The translations under genes were made by a program, and so were the position numbers. Below, in pieces: positions 9,546 through 17,529 of a stretch of 64,000 nucleotides of DNA (positions are counted from its first letter, which is position 1; every line of letters begins with the position of its first letter). The stretch is from Pseudomonas hamedanensis (lineage in GTDB: Bacteria; Pseudomonadota; Gammaproteobacteria; Pseudomonadales; Pseudomonadaceae): assembly GCF_014268595.2 (NCBI RefSeq), contig NZ_CP077091.1, positions 1,200,501 to 1,264,500 of the forward strand, read 5' to 3'. The notes below the pieces were generated by a model. The model made no database searches and was not told the origin of the DNA. It worked only from the letters and a program-made list of their open reading frames with translations.

Positions 9546-10175
9546 TCAGTGAGCGAGCGCAGCTTGCGGCGCGTCGAATTGCGTCTTGTAAAGCTCGTCG
9601 CCAAAGCCTTGGGCCAGCTCTTCGAATTTGACCCGGGCGCTACCGGCAAAGGGCTGGCGTATTTTCATCACCTCGGCGACATCAATGTTTTCGTAGGCCG
9701 TGAGGATCTGCTTGGCGACGCCGTACATTTGCTGATTCTTGACTGAACATTGCTGCACTTGTGTGTCACGTTCAGCCAGTTGCGCTTGCAGCTTCGAGCG
9801 CTCGGCCTCTTTGGCGCGAGCGAGGACCAGCAATTCGTCATAGGCCTTTTTGAACTTGCCGGTCTGCTCGGCACTGGCCGCGACTTGCGCCTGGGCCTGG
9901 CTGTGCAGGCTCTGTTGTTGCCCGGCCAGTTGCTCGGCGAGGCCTTTGGCTTTAGCCAGCTCGGCCGTCAGTTGTTTGATTTGCGCCTGGGCAGCCTTGG
10001 CCTCGTTTTGCGCCGCCAATTGCGCGGCGCTGGCCTGGGCCTGCTGGCTTTGCAGGGCCTGCAACTGTTGGGCGGTGCTGCGCAATTGCGTGCGCAAGCG
10101 TTCTTCCATGCCTTCGGCGCTCGCCCCGGTGGCGATCAACAGGCCGAGTCCGAGCCCTAACAAGCGGTTTTTCAT
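9546..10175 (-). CDS. Secreted coiled-coil periplasmic protein of unknown function
   Basis: A 209-residue protein with a clear signal peptide (MKNRLLGLGLGLLIATGASA, cleavage after Ala20). Residues 24-145 form a long Ala/Gln-rich coiled coil (repeated QLQALQSQQAQ-type heptads, AKAAQAQIKQL). A globular tail contains one cysteine (CSVKNQQMYGVAKQILTAYEN). GGGAGAGG precedes the ATG. The gene lies between porin and YbjN genes in the operon, with a 15 bp gap from the porin. The periplasm-spanning coiled coil suggests a tether or adaptor between the TonB complex and the outer-membrane porin/TpsB, but this is inference; no named family is recognised. Confidence 0.8.
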   Translation of the reverse strand: MKNRLLGLGLGLLIATGASAEGMEERLRTQLRSTAQQLQALQSQQAQASAAQLAAQNEAKAAQAQIKQLTAELAKAKGLAEQLAGQQQSLHSQAQAQVAASAEQTGKFKKAYDELLVLARAKEAERSKLQAQLAERDTQVQQCSVKNQQMYGVAKQILTAYENIDVAEVMKIRQPFAGSARVKFEELAQGFGDELYKTQFDAPQAALAH

Positions 10176-10190
10176 AACCTCTCCCGGCGC

Positions 10191-11888
10191 TTAAAAGCGC
10201 GTGTTGATCTCAAGCTGCAAGACGTCAATGTCGAACGGCGCGCCATACACCGCCTCGGTACTCATCCAGCGCCCGGTGGCCGAAACGTTTTTCGCCAGGC
10301 CATAGTTGCCGCCCATGAAATAGCCCTTGGCGTTGGTGCCGCCGAGGTGGAATGACGAGTCGTTGAAGCCGTCCGGCAAGGCGTCCGGCTGGATGTACTT
10401 GTAGCCGGCGAACAGGTTCCAGTCGCCCTTGCGTTTGAGGTCCAGCGCGTTGCCGAGGGTGAACTGCACCATCCACGCGTTGGCGCCGCTTTCGATGTCG
10501 CCATTGCTGTCGAGGTTGTTGACGATCTGCCCGGCCGAGCGCTTGCGCATCTCGCCTTCGTCGTAGCTGAGGTTGTGGATGTAGTTGCCCTGGCTGCGCA
10601 GTTTGAAGTCCTGCGGCAGATCGGCATCCCAGACCACGTTGAGATCGAGCAGGTTGAATTCGGACGCGAGGCCAACGAATTGCGGCTGTGGCGTCGTGGT
10701 CGGGTTAAGCGGGTTTGGCGTGATATCGCGCAGCAGGAACACGCTATTGCCCTTCTGCATGAACGCCGCGCGCGTGCCGTCGCTGTCGCAGCCCGGCGCA
10801 CCGGCCCACGGCTCGCAAGGGCTGGAGCGCTGGCCCTGAATGTCGTCGAAGCGGTAGTAAGCCAGCGCACCTTTCAAGCGGTTGTTACTGTTGATCGCCC
10901 ATTTCGCGCCGAGTTGCGCGCCGTACAGCCACTTGTTGTCGCTCTCTTCCTTATCGAAGCCATTGCTGCTGGCGCTGTCGTTGGTGTAATCGACCGGGAA
11001 CGCGCCGACCGTGCCGAACACGCCCCAATCGTGGTTGAGCTTGTGGTCGAAAATCGCTGCCACACCGTCGAAGTTCAAGTCGTTGGAATAGAGCATGTCG
11101 GTGGACATGAACGGGTTGGCGAAGCGCCCGCCCGTCAGCGTCAATTCATCCATCGGCTTCCAGCTCAGATAGCCCTGATCGAGCCAGATGTCTTTCTTGG
11201 CGAAACCGCCGCCGAGGTTTTGCGTGGTCGAAACCGGGTTGTTGTCCGAGCCGGTGCCGATGCGGATACCGGCGGTCCACTCGGGCGATATCACCGCTTT
11301 CATGCCCAGCCGGGCGCGCAGGCGGAACAGGTTTTCGCGGTCTTCGCGGGTATTGAGCAACGGCGGCAGGCTGGTGCTGCTGTTGGGGTTGACGTCGTAC
11401 GGGCCGTTGTTGTTGAGCTTGGCGAAGTCGACGATTTCGTTGCTGTTGTTGCCCGAGTAATAACGCGATTCGTCGCGCAAGCGGATGTCGCCGTCGAAGC
11501 TGATGCGCGCAGCCCATTCCGGGAAGCTGTTGGGCGCCGCCCAGTTTTCCTGTTTGGCGGTGGCCATGACTTCGGCTTTGACCTGATCGCGGATCTGGTC
11601 ACGCACCGCCGCTGGCACATATTGCACGCGTACATCGCCCGGCGCCGCGACCGGCCCGGCCGCCACGGCGGTAGACGCCGCAGCCTGTTTCGCCTGCGCC
11701 GCTTCGTTCTGCGCCTGAGCGATCAGCGCGTCAGCCTTGTCCTGTTTCAGAATGCCCTGCTCGACCAGCAAGCGGATCAGATTGATCGTGGCGTTTTCCG
11801 AGGGCGCAGGCGCTGCCACGGCCTGACCGACCAGGGTCGCAATGACCATGCCGACCGCCAGGGACAATCGATTCACGTTGGAAATCAT
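10191..11888 (-). CDS. Putative outer-membrane porin (Porin_5-like)
   Basis: About 565 residues with a signal peptide (MISNVNRLSLAVGMVIATLVGQAVA). After it comes a helical region (about 30-100) rich in Ala/Gln (AQNEAAQAKQAA) that may be a trimeric coiled coil, then a beta-barrel with alternating aromatic strands ending in the outer-membrane signature F (LQLEINTRF). A motif RISFDGDIRLRDESRYY marks the first barrel strands, typical of this putative porin family. I chose ATG 11888 (AGGAG 10 bp upstream); a GTG at 11894 is possible. As part of the TpsB/ExbBD/TonB operon it may provide the passage energised by TonB, though it carries no obvious TonB box. Substrate unknown. Confidence 0.85.
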   Translation of the reverse strand: MISNVNRLSLAVGMVIATLVGQAVAAPAPSENATINLIRLLVEQGILKQDKADALIAQAQNEAAQAKQAAASTAVAAGPVAAPGDVRVQYVPAAVRDQIRDQVKAEVMATAKQENWAAPNSFPEWAARISFDGDIRLRDESRYYSGNNSNEIVDFAKLNNNGPYDVNPNSSTSLPPLLNTREDRENLFRLRARLGMKAVISPEWTAGIRIGTGSDNNPVSTTQNLGGGFAKKDIWLDQGYLSWKPMDELTLTGGRFANPFMSTDMLYSNDLNFDGVAAIFDHKLNHDWGVFGTVGAFPVDYTNDSASSNGFDKEESDNKWLYGAQLGAKWAINSNNRLKGALAYYRFDDIQGQRSSPCEPWAGAPGCDSDGTRAAFMQKGNSVFLLRDITPNPLNPTTTPQPQFVGLASEFNLLDLNVVWDADLPQDFKLRSQGNYIHNLSYDEGEMRKRSAGQIVNNLDSNGDIESGANAWMVQFTLGNALDLKRKGDWNLFAGYKYIQPDALPDGFNDSSFHLGGTNAKGYFMGGNYGLAKNVSATGRWMSTEAVYGAPFDIDVLQLEINTRF

Positions 11889-11927
11889 CTGCACACAACT
11901 CCTTTTGCCAAAGCTCGAATAAATGAA

Positions 11928-12632
11928 TTAACCCGGACGTCGCCCTTGCAGGGACAAGCGCACAGGCAAAGTAATGGAGGCCGGAGGCCGTTCGCTGAGG
12001 GCCGGCGCGCCGCGTAACGCGGCCAGCACTTGGGTATCGATTTGCGGATTGCCGCTGGACTTGATCAGCTCGACGCGGGTGATCTCGCCGACGCTGCTCA
12101 GCCACACATCCGCTTGCAGCGAAAACGCGAGATTGCGCAGGTCGGGGTTTTCGCGCAGCAAACGCTGAAAGGTGAACGCCAGAAACTGGCTGTACGTGCC
12201 CGTACCCAGACGCCCGCCGCCAGCACCGGCCATGCCGCCGCCCTTGCCCGCGCCGATGTTGAACGCGTCGTTGCCACTTTGCGCATCGCCGTCCATTTGC
12301 ATCGGGTTGGCCAGATCATCCGCCGGCGATGGCGGCGCCTCTTCTTCAGGCTTGACCTCTTGCGGTTCAGGCGTTGGCTCGGGCTCGACGACTTTTTCTT
12401 CCACCGGGGTTTCCGGCTCCGGCGGTTTCTCCGGCGGCGGAGGCGGTGGTGGCGGCAGCGGAATGATCGTCGGCACCTTCGGCGCTTCACGGCGGATACC
12501 GCTCATATCGTTGGCCCACTGCCAGAGGAACCACGCGGCGAGCACACCGATCAGCAATCCGGCGCCCCATTTCACATAGCGCAACGGCGACTTTTTCACG
12601 GGCGGCGGCTCGATCGGGAGTTGTGCAGTCAT
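11928..12632 (-). CDS. tonB: TonB-family energy transducer
   Basis: A 234-residue TonB homologue. It has a short cytosolic N-terminus, one membrane helix (about 21-43, containing the GLLIGVLAAWFLWQW stretch), a proline-rich periplasmic spacer (eight consecutive prolines near residue 60, then E-P/K-P repeats), and a C-terminal TonB domain with FQRLLRENPDL and VELIKSSGNPQIDTQVLAAL. TonB passes energy from ExbB-ExbD to outer-membrane receptors. It follows exbD by 3 bp. The linker contains a Gly-rich patch GAGKGGGMAGAGGG. Being encoded with its own ExbB/ExbD, it is likely dedicated to this locus rather than the housekeeping TonB. Confidence 0.92.
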   Translation of the reverse strand: MTAQLPIEPPPVKKSPLRYVKWGAGLLIGVLAAWFLWQWANDMSGIRREAPKVPTIIPLPPPPPPPPEKPPEPETPVEEKVVEPEPTPEPQEVKPEEEAPPSPADDLANPMQMDGDAQSGNDAFNIGAGKGGGMAGAGGGRLGTGTYSQFLAFTFQRLLRENPDLRNLAFSLQADVWLSSVGEITRVELIKSSGNPQIDTQVLAALRGAPALSERPPASITLPVRLSLQGRRPG

Positions 12633-12635
12633 GGC

Positions 12636-13061
12636 TCAGCCCTGGCTCGGTTTGCCGGTCACGAGACCGACTTGCGACAGTTCGAGCCGGCGCAACAGAT
12701 CCAGCACCTCAATGACTTTCTGGTATTGCACGGTCGCGTCACCGCGCACGATCACAGGAAAATCCGGACTCTGCGCTTTCTCGATGCGCAGGCGTTCTTC
12801 CAGTTCGGCCAAGGTCACCGGATAGGCATCAAGAAACACCTGGCCGCCGTCGTTGACCGAAATCGCCTTGGTCTTGGCTTCCGACAGCGACACCGAGGCG
12901 CTGGCCTTGGGCAGGTTGATCTGAATCCCGGAAACCTGCGCCGTGGCGGTAAGAATGAACATCACCAGCACCACCATCAGCACATCGACCAGCGGGGTGA
13001 TATTGATGCTGTCGACGGCGGCATCTTCTTCATCATCGTGGGAGGCATTTACGGACGCCAT
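12636..13061 (-). CDS. exbD: ExbD-family biopolymer transport protein
   Basis: A 141-residue inner-membrane protein. The single N-terminal helix begins after DSINITPLVDVLMVVLVMFI, the ExbD/TolR signature with the essential membrane aspartate (Asp in PLVDV). The periplasmic part follows with DAYPVTLAELEERLR and FPVIVRGDATVQYQKVIEVLDLL, the usual ExbD fold. ATG at 13061 has GAGGAG 8 bp upstream; the longer open frame overlaps the preceding gene and is not used. Together with the ExbB domain encoded 13 bp upstream it forms the proton-driven motor that energises TonB. Confidence 0.95.
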   Translation of the reverse strand: MASVNASHDDEEDAAVDSINITPLVDVLMVVLVMFILTATAQVSGIQINLPKASASVSLSEAKTKAISVNDGGQVFLDAYPVTLAELEERLRIEKAQSPDFPVIVRGDATVQYQKVIEVLDLLRRLELSQVGLVTGKPSQG

Positions 13062-13074
13062 GTCAGGGTGCTCC

Positions 13075-14874
13075 TCAGGCCGGTACAGAGTGGTTGGCGT
13101 GATGGCCGCGCGCATGCGCCGACTCACTGAGCTGGCTCTCGCCGTGCAACTCCGCCAGGCGAGTGATGAACTCGTCGACGAAGATGCGCATGTCGGCACT
13201 GACTTCCTTGTTGCGGGTGATCAGGCGGTTGTAACCAAACAGCGCGGGGATCGCGACGAACAGACCCATCGCCGTCGCGAGCAGCGCAGCCGCCATGCCC
13301 GGCGCAATGGCGTTGATGTTGACGTCGCCGGCCATCGCCGTGCCGAGGAACACCACCATGATCCCCAGCACCGTGCCGAGCAGGCCGATGTATGGGCCGC
13401 CAGCGATGGCGTTGGACAGGGTCGAGAGTTTCGAACTCAGTTGCTGGTTTTCGCGGGTGCGCACGCCGTCCATGGAACAGCGGATCGCTTCGATGGTGGC
13501 CCCGGAAACCGATGAGGTGTCGGCGCCCTGCTCGCGGCGGGTGCGGATCTCTTTCACCGCCACCAGATACAGGCGCCACAGCGGCGAATACTGCAAGCGC
13601 TGGGCGAGTTGCGCGTCGTCGGCGAACATCTCCAGGCGCGTGCCGACCTTGGCGAATTGCACGCGGAAATCTTCATTGGCGGCGGTGACGCGGCCGAGCG
13701 TACGGTTCTTGCGCAGCATGATGACCCACGACTGGAACATCATCAGCACCAGCACGGCGATGATCACCCAGGCGTCGATTGGAACGGCGTTGAGCAGGAA
13801 GCCGAGGCTGCCGAAACCAAAACCGGACTGTTCTTCATCGACACCGTAAGCCACCAGTTTCGACTCGGCGCCTTGCGAGGTCGCATCGGCCAGTAACAGC
13901 GCGGCTGGGCGGGCGACTTTGGACAGGCGCAGCTCGTCGATGGCGCCCACGAATGGCTGGAACGCACCTTCGTGCAGATCGGCGCCGATGGCCATGACCG
14001 AGTTGAATGCCGGCATTGCTTGGGCCAACACTGCGCTCTCGCGACCGTTGAGGTACAGCGTCACCTTCGAGCCTTGAGCGGTCAGGGCGACGTGTTGCCA
14101 TTGCGCCGGAGTCAGCGCTTGCGTGGCAGCGGCGCGCTGGCCGTCGATCTCCACGAACGGCACGCCCTGGTTGACACCGATCAGCAGACTTTGCGTGCCC
14201 TCGCGACGAGCGAGAATCAATTGTTCGCCATTGGCCTGATCCAGACGCAACCAGGCACTGAACGTAAACGCACTATCGGTGTTGTGTTGCAGCGAGGGAC
14301 TGGCCGGCAGGAGCAATGGCCGACCACTGAGCTGCAATGCGCGCCCTACTACGCCGTCAATTGCCGCGCCGGTCGCGCTTTGTGCGGTGTTGCCGTAGGC
14401 GGTGGTGTCTTTGGCCGGCGTACCGGTGGCGCCGTCGAAGTGATAGAGCGCGGTGTAATTCGGATCGAAGGTCAGTTGGCCGTTGCCGGTGGCCGGCGCC
14501 TTCTGGTTGCCGTAGTACATCCAGATGTCCTGACGCTGACCGCCCTCGACGTTCGGCACATCGACCCAGATCAGCGCCATGCCCATCAGCGCATCGAAAC
14601 TTTCGATCTGGTGGTTGAGTACGGTTTTGTCATCGGCGGCAACAAAGCGCAGATCCGCGCCGTCCTCTTTCACGCCGTCAAAGGTGAAATTGCCGGTGTG
14701 CAGGCGCACCAGCAGCGCGGTTCGGCCCAGAGCTTGATTTATCGCCGCGCCTTGCGGCGTGGTGTCGACGGCGATCTGTTTGCGGTAATGCCAGTCGTCC
14801 TGCCACCAGGCCTGGGCCGTGGCCGGGAGCACGAAGCCCAGGCAGATCAACAACGAAAGGAAGAGGCGTTGCAT
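13075..14874 (-). CDS. exbB: DUF2341-LamG-ExbB fusion: proton-channel subunit with a large periplasmic sensor
   Basis: A 599-residue protein with signal peptide (cleavage near Ala20-Ala22). Residues 23-140 form a DUF2341-like module (WWQDDWHYRKQI start, IWVDVPNV), and residues 145-330 a LamG/concanavalin-like jelly roll (AFTFSAWLRLD, LTPAQWQHVALT, VTLYLNGRE, GAIDELRLSKVARP). A membrane helix follows (about 362-385), then the MotA/TolQ/ExbB domain with YIGLLGTVLGIMVVFLG and the final helix LLATAMGLFVAIPALFGYN. Ordinary ExbB is only about 240 residues, so the N-terminal half is an added periplasmic region that probably binds glycan or a protein partner. It sits between TpsB and ExbD genes. P. 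aeruginosa exbB2 (PA0693) is, from memory, organised the same way. Confidence 0.9.
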   Translation of the reverse strand: MQRLFLSLLICLGFVLPATAQAWWQDDWHYRKQIAVDTTPQGAAINQALGRTALLVRLHTGNFTFDGVKEDGADLRFVAADDKTVLNHQIESFDALMGMALIWVDVPNVEGGQRQDIWMYYGNQKAPATGNGQLTFDPNYTALYHFDGATGTPAKDTTAYGNTAQSATGAAIDGVVGRALQLSGRPLLLPASPSLQHNTDSAFTFSAWLRLDQANGEQLILARREGTQSLLIGVNQGVPFVEIDGQRAAATQALTPAQWQHVALTAQGSKVTLYLNGRESAVLAQAMPAFNSVMAIGADLHEGAFQPFVGAIDELRLSKVARPAALLLADATSQGAESKLVAYGVDEEQSGFGFGSLGFLLNAVPIDAWVIIAVLVLMMFQSWVIMLRKNRTLGRVTAANEDFRVQFAKVGTRLEMFADDAQLAQRLQYSPLWRLYLVAVKEIRTRREQGADTSSVSGATIEAIRCSMDGVRTRENQQLSSKLSTLSNAIAGGPYIGLLGTVLGIMVVFLGTAMAGDVNINAIAPGMAAALLATAMGLFVAIPALFGYNRLITRNKEVSADMRIFVDEFITRLAELHGESQLSESAHARGHHANHSVPA

Positions 14875-14886
14875 GGACGTGCTCCG

Positions 14887-16485
14887 TTAGAAAGTGGCTT
14901 GAAGGTTGAAGTGCAGGCGCGATTCCTGTTTCGAGGTGTTCGGCCCTTCGAGTAGCGGATAGCCCCAGTCGAGGCTGCCGGACAGCCATTTGCTGAGGCT
15001 GGCGCGGGTGCCGAGGCCAACGCTGGCGAGGGCGTAATTGGCGTCCTGATCCGGCAGTTCGTCGCGCAGGTACAGTTGCGCGCCCTCGGCGAAGGCGTAG
15101 AAGCGCCAGTCCTGCATCCAGGTGCCGGCGTACTTCGCCAGCGACGGCGTGCGCAGTTCCTGGCTGAGCAGATAGCCGTCGTCCGCCGTGCGTTCGGCGG
15201 CCAGATAGCCGCGCACCGACGTGGCGCCGCCGGCGGAGAATTGTTCGTTGGAAACCAGTGGACCGGAGGCCAGTTGAAACGCGGCTTTGCTCGCGCTCTG
15301 CCAGTCGTTGTCGAAGGTCCAGGTGTAATTCGTGTCGCCCTTGAGCACGGCGAAACTCGGCTTGGCGCGGTAGCGTTTGTAGTCGAAATCTTCGTCGTCG
15401 CTGCCGTAGCCGAAGACGCTGCGCGTGGCTGCGACCAGGCTCAGGCCAAGGCCGAGCTGGCTCTTTTCACTGTAGCGATAGCCGTTGTAGGCGAAGGTGA
15501 ACGGTGCGTATTGCAGCGGCACCTTGTCGCTTTCGCCGGACAGGCTCAGGCGCTCGTCGAAGTCCTTGAAGTCGATGCCGGCCGACAGCGAGTTCGACCA
15601 GTTGCCGCTTGCGGGCAGCGTGTAGATCGCTGCGACGCCGTAGCTGTGACCCTTGCCGAGGACGTTGCTGCCGCCGATGGTGGCGACGTTGCTGTCGGAC
15701 TGATAACCGGAGAACTGCACACTCCAGCGCTCGCTCAACGGCGCGGTATAAGAACCGGACCAGACCTTGGCGTTGTCGGTTTCCTGCGGCGCGGTGAAGA
15801 ACGTCAGGTTGACGCTGTGCCCCAGTTGCCAGAGGTTGTTGTAACCGAGGCTGGTGACCGTGCGCAGCTTTTCGGTGTCGGCGCTGTAGTCGTTATTGAG
15901 GCCGACGCTGGCGGTCCACGGGTTCTGGTCTTCAACCTGAAGGTCGACATCCATGGTGCCGGGGCGCTGACCTTCGCGCACCAGCGGCATGACTTGGCGG
16001 CCGGGGGTTTTGTTGAGCTGCGCCAGTTCGCCCTGAACCTTGGCGAAGTCCGGCACCTCGCCCTCCTTCAGCGCCGGCACGTTGTCGCGAATGTCCAGTG
16101 GCGAATAGTGTTTGGCGCCGACCACACGCACGCGGCCGACCTTGGTTTCGCTGACTTGCAGGTAGACGATGCCATCGGCCACAGCCTGTTCGGGCAACTC
16201 GACGAACACCGACTGATAGCCGCGTTCCTGATAGGCCTTCTGCAACGCGTCGCGCGCGCCTTCAATGTCGCTCAGGGCTTTTTGCGGGCCGAGGAACGGG
16301 TACACCGCTTCCTCGATGGCCCGCGCATCGAGCACGGTGTTGCCGCGCACGAAGTATTCGTTGACGTCGACCAGACGCGGAGCGGCCGGCGCTTCTGCGC
16401 CCTCCTCGGCCAACGCCGGCTGCGCGCCCGCCGCCACCAGCAACCAGCCCCACAGCGCCAGCCGTGACGTGAAAATCCGTTCCAC
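14887..16485 (-). CDS. TpsB-family outer-membrane transporter (ShlB/FhaC/HecB type), PdtB-like
   Basis: A two-partner-secretion transporter of 532 residues. The GTG at 16485 is preferred: AGGGGG lies 4-5 bp upstream and it gives a proper signal peptide (RIFTSRLALWGWLLVAAGAQ to ALA). Two POTRA domains follow (about 30-190), with VNEYFVRGNTVLDARAIEEA and RVRVVGAKHYSPLDIRDN, then a 16-strand barrel ending LHFNLQATF. The VRGY motif (GGATSVRGYLAAE) that marks the L6 hairpin of Omp85/TpsB proteins is intact. TpsB proteins export one large TpsA partner, but no TpsA gene lies next to it. A longer in-frame TTG start at 16545 overlaps the upstream stop. Confidence 0.92.
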   Translation of the reverse strand: MERIFTSRLALWGWLLVAAGAQPALAEEGAEAPAAPRLVDVNEYFVRGNTVLDARAIEEAVYPFLGPQKALSDIEGARDALQKAYQERGYQSVFVELPEQAVADGIVYLQVSETKVGRVRVVGAKHYSPLDIRDNVPALKEGEVPDFAKVQGELAQLNKTPGRQVMPLVREGQRPGTMDVDLQVEDQNPWTASVGLNNDYSADTEKLRTVTSLGYNNLWQLGHSVNLTFFTAPQETDNAKVWSGSYTAPLSERWSVQFSGYQSDSNVATIGGSNVLGKGHSYGVAAIYTLPASGNWSNSLSAGIDFKDFDERLSLSGESDKVPLQYAPFTFAYNGYRYSEKSQLGLGLSLVAATRSVFGYGSDDEDFDYKRYRAKPSFAVLKGDTNYTWTFDNDWQSASKAAFQLASGPLVSNEQFSAGGATSVRGYLAAERTADDGYLLSQELRTPSLAKYAGTWMQDWRFYAFAEGAQLYLRDELPDQDANYALASVGLGTRASLSKWLSGSLDWGYPLLEGPNTSKQESRLHFNLQATF

Positions 16486-16541
16486 ACTACCCCCTGAAAT
16501 TCGCGATGACCTGTTGGCGTTTGTCGCCCCGGTGTGTTGCG

Positions 16542-17153
16542 TCAATTGCTGATCGTTGTCGCGCAGGCGTGCTTGCCCAGCCAGGTGTGCAAGAGCGCGA
16601 AGTTCAAGGAGAACTCGGGCATTTGCAGCAAGGCACCACAGAACACTTCGCCGATGATTTTCTGAATGAGCAGCACCGCCCGCGGCTCGTTGAGCAGCGT
16701 GGCGATGTCGCGACTGAGGGCGTTGAAGCTCCAGACTTTCTGGTTCAGGCCCAGGCCGACGAACCAGCGAAACAGCAGGTTGTAGTTCAGTTGCTCATAG
16801 AGTTGTTGTTCACTGGGCACCGAATACAGCAGTTGCAGGAGCAGGATGTGCATGACCGTTTGCGCGGGAATGAGCATGCCGGGTTCGGCATTGAGGTCGT
16901 GCAGCAGGTCGCGGTGGGCGTCGAGCAGGTCGTCGATCTGCGGGCGCAACAAGACCAGCGAATGCCCCGGCGGAATGTAGCTCGACACTTCCTTCAAGGC
17001 GCCTTGCCAGTCATCCTGCGAGACGATCCAGACCCACGGCGCGCCGTAGCGATACACCGAAACCGGCTTCTTGCGCGCGGCTTCGACGATCTTCGACAGG
17101 CGTTGATCAAGCTCCTGCATGCCCACTTTCGAGTAGCGTTCCATAGTCCCCAC
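16542..17153 (-). CDS. Hybrid protein: Phd/YefM-like N-terminus and transposase DUF772 domain, PhdA-like
   Basis: A 203-residue protein. Residues 5-55 (SKVGMQELDQRLSKIVEAAR, then PVSVYRYGAPWVWIVSQDDW) resemble Phd/YefM antitoxins. Residues about 75-165 match the N-terminal helical domain of IS5-type transposases (DUF772): MLIPAQTVMHILLLQLLYSV, then QLNYNLLFRWFVGLGLNQKVWSF. No catalytic DDE domain follows and no inverted repeats flank it, so it is not a transposon. It heads the operon, 56 bp before the TpsB start. P. aeruginosa PhdA (PA0691, 'prevent-host-death protein A') stands at this place and was linked to biofilm DNA release (recalled, not checked). Likely a DNA-binding regulator or adaptor. 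GTG 17153 (GGGAG upstream) or ATG 17144 may start it. Confidence 0.75.
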   Translation of the reverse strand: MGTMERYSKVGMQELDQRLSKIVEAARKKPVSVYRYGAPWVWIVSQDDWQGALKEVSSYIPPGHSLVLLRPQIDDLLDAHRDLLHDLNAEPGMLIPAQTVMHILLLQLLYSVPSEQQLYEQLNYNLLFRWFVGLGLNQKVWSFNALSRDIATLLNEPRAVLLIQKIIGEVFCGALLQMPEFSLNFALLHTWLGKHACATTISN

Positions 17154-17296
17154 TGCCTCACTCCCGGCGTCCCGCCTCGGCTTGTGAAAAGCGCCCCGTT
17201 GGGCCCCTCAAGCGCGTTACACAGGCATGACCGGACTGGCTATGTGCTACCGAACTTTTGTCATAAAAGCTTCATTACACGCCACGCAAAAACCCT

Positions 17297-17383
17297 GTGG
17301 GAGTGAGCCTGCTCGCGATGGCGGTGTGTCCGTCAAAAAGGAGTTGGCTGACCTGACGCTATCGCGAGCAGGCTCACTCCTAC
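17297..17383. repeat. Paired inverted REP element in the 5' leader of the TpsB/TonB operon
   Basis: GTGGGAGTGAGCCTGCTCGC at 17297 faces the complementary unit ending at 17383. It lies between the operon's first gene and the PhoB-box-like site, an unusual place because REPs are mostly found at 3' ends of transcripts. In other genomes a TpsA gene occupies this junction. Confidence 0.9.
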
Positions 17384-17426
17384 AGGGGATCGGCGTTGCA
17401 CCTGCCCTTCTGTTCTGCACCTCTGC

Positions 17427-17444
17427 GTGACATTCACATGACAT
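17427..17444 (-). promoter_or_regulatory. PhoB box-like direct repeat
   Basis: Read on the minus strand: ATGTCAT, 4 bp, ATGTCAC. Each half differs by one base from CTGTCAT/C, and the spacing (7+4+7) is exactly that of a PhoB box. Orientation is towards the phdA/tpsB operon, about 275 bp before its first start codon. No good sigma70 -10 follows at the expected distance; in P. aeruginosa the pdtA promoter is reported to need both PhoB and the ECF sigma factor VreI (from memory), which would fit. Confidence 0.55.
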
Positions 17445-17529
17445 TTGCGGGGTTAAATCCGCAGGCATTCAGGCGTATAACCTGTAGAGACTTTTGATCT
17501 ACATGCGCAAATCAACACGGGGTAGCGAC

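Noticed and set aside
10575..12017. 480-codon open frame on the plus strand opposite the porin gene
   Set aside because: Antisense shadow of the clearly coding porin; composition is Arg/Val/Glu-rich with no domain or RBS, a product of high GC third positions.
15076..16467. 463-codon plus-strand open frame opposite tpsB
   Set aside because: Shadow frame; TpsB has signal peptide, POTRAs and VRGY.
16542..17153. Insertion sequence because of the transposase-like domain
   Set aside because: No DDE domain, terminal inverted repeats or target duplication; it is fused to another domain and heads an operon.
17258..17275. Second PhoB-like repeat TTGTCAT-N4-GCTTCAT on the plus strand
   Set aside because: The second half-site matches only four of seven positions and the orientation does not fit the operon.
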